A stretch of 64,000 nucleotides of DNA from Adiantum capillus-veneris (lineage: Eukaryota > Streptophyta > Polypodiopsida > Polypodiales > Pteridaceae), in contig CM043943.1 in NCBI GenBank assembly GCA_014529385.2, positions 99,086,355-99,150,354 of the forward strand, in the 5' to 3' direction. The notes under the pieces were generated by a model. The model saw only the letters and a list, made by a program, of their open reading frames with translations. It was not told the DNA's origin and searched no databases. Positions 58,801-64,000 of the stretch are shown here, piece after piece. The position numbers and the translations under genes are program-made. Position 1 is the stretch's first letter; the number at the start of each line of letters is the position of its first letter.

Positions 58801-59266
58801 TGTGTGCCAATAAAAAGAGATAAATGGTATAACCTTTCTATAACCCATGCCAAGTATGATAGATTGATTATGCCATTTCCCTCTTGAATAATAGGTCTTG
58901 AGTTCAACTCCTCGTCGGCTAGATCTTTAGGTCTTTTAATTTTAATTAGTTTCCTACGACGTTAAATTAGTTTCTCTCTCTTTCTCTCTCAATGTGTGTG
59001 CGTTTTTTTGGATCGTATGCATGTTTTCTCTCTCTTTTCCTCTCTCAATGTGTGCGTTTTTTGTTTATGCATGTTCTCTCTCTCTTTTCCTCTCTCAATG
59101 CGTGCGTTTTTTGTTTATGCATGCTCTCTCTCTCTCTCTCTCTTTTCCTCTCTCAATGTGTGTGTGCATTCTTTGTTTATGTATGTGTGTGTGCGTTTTT
59201 GTTTTTGTTTGTACTCTTTCTCTCTCTCTCTCAAAAACACTATGTGTGTGTGTGTGTGTGTGTGTA

Positions 59267-59301
<35 letters not shown>

Positions 59302-59400
59302 AAGAGGGGAAGGGAACATGAGAATGAGGAGAGGGAAGGAGCATACCTGGCTCTCCTTCCTCTCCTCATGTGTGTGTGTGTGTGTGTGTGTGTGGAGAAG

Positions 59401-59436
<36 letters not shown>

Positions 59437-59460
59437 TTACCTGCTCCTTGCTTGAGGGCG
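58801..59460. repeat. Microsatellite-rich part of the CACTA right arm
   Basis: Runs of CT/TC, GT and GA alternate (for example GT near 59245-59280, GT near 59369-59393, GA near 59405-59434). A unit of about 55 bp, tctctctcttttcctctctcaatgtgtgcgttttttgtttatgc, here cited as cctctctcaatgtgtgcg, is repeated three to four times at 58988-59170. Long frames over this tract are low-complexity and not genes. Confidence 0.85.
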
Positions 59461-59643
59461 CCGAAAAACTCAGATCTGAGATCTGAGTTTTTGGGCACGC
59501 TCGGTTATTTTTTTAGCCCAGCCGGTGTCGCTATGAGCGTCGCAAATTTACAAAGAAATTTGCGACGCTCATAGCGACGCCGGGAATTTTTTTTTTGAGC
59601 GTCGCTGTGTGAGCGTCGCTAATATGAATAGCCTCTTGTAGTG
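59461..59643. repeat. Right terminus and subterminal repeats of the CACTA element
   Basis: Includes a near-perfect hairpin with arms 59521-59549 and 59556-59583 (gtgtcgctatgagcgtcgca against tgcgacgctcatagcgacgc) and two more GAGCGTCGCT repeats before the terminal CCTCTTGTAGTG. Confidence 0.9.
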
Positions 59644-59646
59644 TAC

Positions 59647-60258
59647 ATTAGGAGAAATATGAACCTTGCATGGGCCTTGTAAGGAATCCTAATTTTTAGG
59701 GATTAAGGCTAATGTTGTGTGGGGTTTAGGGGGCAAGGGCATTGAAGAAGGTAGTTTTGAGTAGGATTTTCTAGCCTTTTTTTTAGACAAATGTAGGATG
59801 TGGACCTAAAGGGTTACTTTCTCTCTCTAGCTTTTTTTTAAAGTGAAGGAAGCATAGGGGTGTGTCCACATCAGCAAAAACGTGGGTCACAAAGAGACAA
59901 AATTTGACTTTTAAAAAAAAAATATCATTTTTACTTGTTTCTAACTTTAAACTCCCTCCCAACATATATACATATCCAAAAATCATTTTTTGACCCATTT
60001 TTTAACCCATAAGCTTAGAAAGTCCATTTTTTCAAAACTCTTTTCCCCCAAAAAGTAATAAACATTTTGTTCTCTCCTCCTCCTCCCTCCTCCCTCCTCT
60101 CTCTCTCTCCCTCTCCTCTTCCTCCCAGCCCCTACCTTACTCCTCCTCCCCAATCTCTCCCTCCCCCCCCTCCCTCCTTCTCTCCTCCCATCTTCCTCAA
60201 CCTCTCTACCCTTCCCCCTCTATCTTTTCATCATTTGCTTCCTCACGCAACAGCTTCC
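59647..60258. other. Flank between CACTA element and family copy 2; pyrimidine-rich tract
   Basis: The first 400 bp are without recognisable content. 60070-60235 is a strong CT/CCTCC tract, which may belong to the promoter or 5' UTR of the following gene. The proline/serine-rich frame over it is probably not translated. Confidence 0.45.
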
Positions 60259-62467
60259 ATGGTGCTCACGGACATCATAAATTGTTTTCTTCCACCACCA
60301 CGTACTCCGCACACCAAAAGCATACATATTCGCTTACCCACGGCATTTGCACCGAAGACCACTAGTGAAGGTGATCAAAGGTTATCACAGGAACGTCGCA
60401 TCGCTTGTGAGACCAATGTTGACATTTGGGTGGATGGCCATTTGTACCCTTATGATCCTATAAGCTGCTTCCATCCACCGTTTAATAGCCTTTCCACATT
60501 TCTTCAATTTCTTGGCAGGGGAGAAGCAGGCTTGTTAGGCTATTGCAAGCGGTTGTGTATGAGTGCAGGTGCTTCTTTGCATATGTGGATGCACGAATGT
60601 TGAGCTCTTCACCTCAAAACGACGGCATTACAAGAGAGTGTTGCCTCTTCGGAGAGGGTAGTTAAAACTCTTGAACAACAAATGCAAGAAAATGAGTCCC
60701 ACATCCAGAAGCTTACCAACACCATCACATACTTGAAAGAAACACCCCTTGGTGCAAGGGAACGCAAATGCACGTATTCATCCATTGAAACTCTTGCACA
60801 TTCGGGAGGAGCACGCAAACGACCAGTTACAGCCACAAGGTGATTTGGTCTTTACTTGCATGATGCATTCTTACTTCACACTATTTTCTAACATTTATGT
60901 TTATTTGTTGCTAGAAACTTCATCCAGGAGGCATGCGGTGGAACAAGCCAAGATGATCGAGTCAACATTCTCACTAGTTGTCTCAATACCCAGAACGTGA
61001 TTTCTATCTTACAATCACTTGGAGGTAAGCACATTAAGGATGCAGTCACCAAGGACCTTATGCGTAAATTAAGAAATGTGGTTAGTGATGATGACATTTA
61101 ACAAGCTTGTGATGAGGTTGGAATCAGCACCAAAGCCTATCAGGCTATTTTCCAACTCCTAAAGGATGCCCTCAAAGAACATGACATTGTGGAAAACCTA
61201 TTTCCCGTTCCTCACAAGGTCAAGCTCGCAAAGAAGGCCACAAACGAATATGTGTTCTCCCGCATTGGGACATACCTACACATTGAGGACACAATGCCAA
61301 CTTCCCTTTATGCTTCGTGCGCAACAAAGACAAGGGGAAAAAGCAAGAAACAATCCATAAGACCTTCGGAGAAGGGCTTTTCTTACACAATGGGGAACAA
61401 TATTTTCGTGGATCTTAGAAGGCTTCAAGAAGCCATGCTTAGATTTTACGAGTTACCTGAAGAAGGTGACACACTTTACTTTTTTCTTTGGTATTATTCT
61501 TATCATAGACTCTGAAGTTTAAGGTCTTAGCACTATTTATTTTGTAGTGCTTGGCACAAAAGTCGTTTTTGTGCTGAAACTCGATGAGTGTCAAATAGTG
61601 AAAGGCCGAAAGTTAGAGAGGCTAAGTGTCACTCTAATGAACGAGGCCCTTCTGCAAACCAAGCGAAGGGATTCAGTCGAGCAATCTCCCACCCCATCTT
61701 TTAGCGTGTAATCAGAGAAAGAAATTTGGTGGTTGAGTGCTATTGAGGTGCTCAAAGAGACCAATGGAGTACTTTCATGGAATTTTGAGAGAACTCCATG
61801 GATCACGGAAGTACTACAATCCCAAATTGCAGGTCAGAAGTTGGAGATTGAGGGTTTTGGTAGTTATGATGTGGAGTGGCACTTAGGTGGGGATTTGAAG
61901 ACCATAAAGTGTTTGCTTGGCTGCAAACAAGGGGCTTCTTCTCTCATGCCTTGTCCATTTTGCACTCGAGGGTACAAACCTAATGGAAAAAAATCACATA
62001 AGAGCACTGCAAAGGCCGGTTCCATGCTTCCATGGCAAGGGCATGGAGAACAAGGGTTAGATTGTCGTGATGTCGGAGATGAAGGTAGAGAATGGGAAGC
62101 GTCTATTCTGAGATGTCCCATGCTCAATGCCCCAGACCGTGATCAAAAGGACTATGCTTGGAATCCAATCTTTCGATTTCCTCTATCGAATGTACATTTT
62201 TGTACATTACACGCATTCATGCGCATGTTTGATAGGCTATTGAAGCTCCACATTGACTATGCTTTCACAATAAAACTGTTGGAAAAGTCCCAGGAAGCGA
62301 TCGAAAGAGTGGAAGTACTCTTGAATTCCATTGGCTGTCACGGTGGAAATGTGTCTATCGTTGTTGCAAAGAACACAGGGGAGACCCATGAAATTGCTCA
62401 ACAAGTGTCAATGAGTGGACAAAAAGCTAGAGACTTTTTGAAGAAAGTTTCCCAAGGAAAGCCAAGT
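60259..62467 (+). pseudogene. Unclassified transposase-like family, copy 2 (interrupted by copia element)
   Basis: ATG 60259 opens MVLTDIINCFLPPPRTPHTK. Inferred exons are 60259-60839, 60915-61465 and 61548-62467, with GT-AG introns of 75 and 82 bp. In-frame stops: TGA 60601, TAA 61099, TAA 61709. Exon 1 ends with a coiled coil (RVVKTLEQQMQENESHIQKL). Exon 3 holds KLDECQIVKGRKLERLSVT, GSYDVEWHLGGDLKTIK, a zinc ribbon of which MPCPFC is one half, FPLSNVHFCTLHAFMRMFD and IGCHGGNVSIVV. The pattern of a D-E box, a DLK-x(8)-G...C-x-x-C ribbon and a TLH-x-F-x-R-x-D motif recalls uncharacterised transposon proteins I remember from other eukaryotes; no family name is claimed. The frame ends in GKPS at the copia LTR, so the C-terminus lies beyond the window. 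Confidence 0.6.
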
Positions 62468-62667
62468 TGATATGATGCTCAAAACAGCTCCAACCAGTAG
62501 GCAGGTAACCTTTGGGAGCTTTGGTGTTGAGATGTAGAGAGAAAGAGAGAGAGACGAGACAAGAGACACACCATATACGCTCCCAAAGACTGATTCATAT
62601 TGAGGACAAGATACAAATATATAGGTGAGACCAAGTTGAGTAGAGTGAGCCATATATAGCTCCAACA
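62468..62667 (-). repeat. 3' LTR of the copia element
   Basis: Minus-strand start TGTTGGAGCTATATATGG at 62667, end GATGCTCATATCA-like bases (complement of tgatatgatgctc) at 62468. It contains a TATA-like tatatattt and a CT run. Short LTRs are common in some copia lineages. Confidence 0.78.
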
Positions 62668-62681
62668 CCCCCACTCAAACA
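62668..62681 (-). promoter_or_regulatory. Polypurine tract of the copia element
   Basis: Minus strand gtttgagtggggg directly before the LTR start. Confidence 0.7.
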
Positions 62682-62915
62682 AAGGTCTCTAGCTTTGGAT
62701 GAAAAAACCCTTGGGGAGTTCAAGGGAAAAACCCAAGCCCCTATACAATGTGAAAATATGAACCAGCGATGATGATGTGAAAGTGAATTGTGCATCTATG
62801 TACAAATATTCAAGTGACTTAGAGATCACAATGTGCAAATGTGGAGTGTGCATAGTGCATGGTACCTAAAAGATTACAATGTCATATGTACAAAGCTATT
62901 ACAATAGCAAAGAAG

Positions 62916-63999
62916 CTAATCTAGAAAGAGTGAGGTCGAAGCAACTCCAAGCTCCGAGCGCAAGAGGATGAAACGTGACTCGTTGAGGCCTTTGGTCAAA
63001 ATCTCTGCAATCATCTGGTCACATGGACAGTGTTCAACCATAATGGTTCCTTTGCGTACTTCATACCTGACATAATGATAATGGACAACAATGTGCTTTG
63101 ACTTATTATGTTGAACATAGTCTTTTGCAAGACTAATAGCACTTTGGTTGTCACACCGCAAGGGTGTGCTAGAAAGAGGAGAGTGACCAATATCAACCAG
63201 CATTTGTCGAAGCCAAATCAACTCACGAGCTGCAAGTGATGCCGCAACATATTCTGACTCAGTCGTAGAAACTGCAACACAACGTTGTTTCTTGTTGGTC
63301 CAAGAAACAAGACAGCCATTTATAAAGAAGCAATTTCCACTAGTAGATCGCATAGATAAATGTGAGCTTGCCCAGTCTGCATCTGTGTAACCCAAAAGAG
63401 AAAGAGATTGCATAGAATCCGATGTGAGTTGTCGTCGATAGACTAAACCAAAATCTGTAGTGCCTTTCAAGTATTTCAACACACGCTTTGCAGCAGACCA
63501 ATGCTTAAGAGAAGGACATGCAAGATGTTGTCCAAGATAATTAGCAGAAAACAGAATATCAGGACGAGTGTTCATGCCAACAAACTGAAGACATCCAATC
63601 AAGTTATCATAAGGTTGATTTGTGACAAGTTGACCGCCATTGTCAGAAGTGTTCTTCGTAGAGCTCGCAAGACAAGGTGTGTTGGCTGAATGTGCAGATT
63701 CCATACCAAATTTTTGAATAGTATCTGCAATAAACTTTGACTGTCGAAGGAATAAAATACCTTTTGTACGGTTCCGTTGGATTTGAATGCCAAGACACGA
63801 GTGAATCTCTCCAAGATCCACCATATCAAATGCAGAAGACAATAACTTTTTCACTTGCTGAAGAAATCCCAAATCATTGGAAACAAGGATGGTATCATCC
63901 ACATAAAGAGCAAGAATCACAAAACTGCTACCTTGGCGTTTTATGTATAAGTTGGGGTCTGACGAGCAAGAGATGAATCCTTTAGAGGTGAGAAAAAGA
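62916..63999 (-). CDS. Copia Pol: end of reverse transcriptase and RNase H (partial)
   Basis: The frame is open from the window edge to TAG at 62916, about 360 codons. It has the RT catalytic box LYVDDTILVSND, then GEIHSCLGIQIQRN, NLIGCLQFVGMNTRPDI and WSAAKRVLKYLKGTTDFGL. The RNase H part has YTDADWASSHLSMRS, AVSTTESEYVAAS, LRCDNQSAISLAKD and HNKSKHIVVHYHYVR, and ends with ILTKGLNESRF. Catalytic acids Asp, Glu and Asp are kept. The usual KHID reads KHIV. With no stop in view it is the least damaged retroelement in the window. Confidence 0.93.
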   Translation of the reverse strand, partial: LFLTSKGFISCSSDPNLYIKRQGSSFVILALYVDDTILVSNDLGFLQQVKKLLSSAFDMVDLGEIHSCLGIQIQRNRTKGILFLRQSKFIADTIQKFGMESAHSANTPCLASSTKNTSDNGGQLVTNQPYDNLIGCLQFVGMNTRPDILFSANYLGQHLACPSLKHWSAAKRVLKYLKGTTDFGLVYRRQLTSDSMQSLSLLGYTDADWASSHLSMRSTSGNCFFINGCLVSWTNKKQRCVAVSTTESEYVAASLAARELIWLRQMLVDIGHSPLSSTPLRCDNQSAISLAKDYVQHNKSKHIVVHYHYVRYEVRKGTIMVEHCPCDQMIAEILTKGLNESRFILLRSELGVASTSLFLD

Positions 64000-64000
64000 T

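Larger units (their letters stand above)
62468..64000 (-). mobile_element. Ty1/copia retrotransposon, 3' part, continues past window
   Basis: Minus strand: RT/RNase H frame, a polypurine tract and a 200 bp LTR with TGTTGGAG and CATATCA ends. It sits directly after the last codon preserved of the family copy 2 gene. The five bases outside the LTR, CAAGT (62463-62467), would be one half of the target duplication; the other lies outside the window. Confidence 0.88.

Noticed and set aside
58840-58915. tRNA or SINE candidate: a B-box-like agttcaactcc at 58901-58911
   Set aside because: No convincing A box and no cloverleaf; one short motif is expected by chance.
58992-59574. Frames of up to 192 codons in the CT/GT-rich arm of the CACTA element
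   Set aside because: Low-complexity translation of microsatellites in three frames at once; no motif.
60067-60258. Pro/Ser-rich start of the 178-codon frame upstream of family copy 2
   Set aside because: It is a CCTCC pyrimidine tract; the ATG at 60259 is a better start and the domain-like sequence begins after it.

Overview
The window is eukaryotic nuclear DNA from a land plant and is almost wholly transposable elements. Pointers are plant-type Ty3 and Ty1 retrotransposons with initiator-Met or Asp-type primer sites, a CACTA (En/Spm) element with TNP2 and TnpA-like genes, plant hAT genes, GT-AG introns, and long CA/GA/CT microsatellites. No rRNA, CRISPR array, operon or convincing tRNA was seen. 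A large-genome, possibly non-flowering plant (fern, lycophyte or moss) is my inference from the unusual transposase families, not something the sequence proves.

Layout. 1-3862: sparse relic DNA ending in a short Ty1-type LTR with primer site. 3863-12617: a decayed Ty3/gypsy element (A) of the dual-RNase-H Tat type. 13300-31540: a four-level nest. An hAT gene (hAT-1) is split by a second element (hAT-B, 14610-31456); hAT-B carries its own transposase (-) and a convergent kinase-like plus RING-like gene (+); an intron of that gene holds a 9 kb Ty3 element (B, 17693-26704); and the gag of B holds an 873 bp foldback element. The left part of hAT-B has six consecutive hairpins with different stems and one conserved, covarying apical stem-loop (15255-15670), the most unusual structure in the window.

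31541-42800: decayed unassigned coding DNA on the minus strand, the first copy of an unclassified transposase-like family (37600-39060), and a 543 bp tandem duplication. 42826-51484: a nearly open 1073-codon MULE-like transposase with a SWIM zinc finger (-), divergent from a five-exon gene with a ParB-like domain (+); the space between and intron 1 of the latter carry palindromic GCATGTTAACATGC-type repeats. 51884-59643: a structurally complete CACTA element (TAC target duplication) with both genes, subterminal GCGACGCT repeats and a relic of a metal-binding (HMA) protein ending in a CaaX-like box. 60259-62467: second, better copy of the unclassified family, cut off by a Ty1/copia element (62468 to the window edge) whose visible RT/RNase H frame is intact.

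Few or none of these genes look like working host genes. They appear to be successive insertions, mostly disabled by stops and frameshifts. The copia fragment at the right edge looks youngest. Many in-frame stops are of the kind expected from deamination of methylated cytosine (CAG to TAG, CGA to TGA). The ParB-like gene, the hairpin array and the unclassified family are where something new is most likely.
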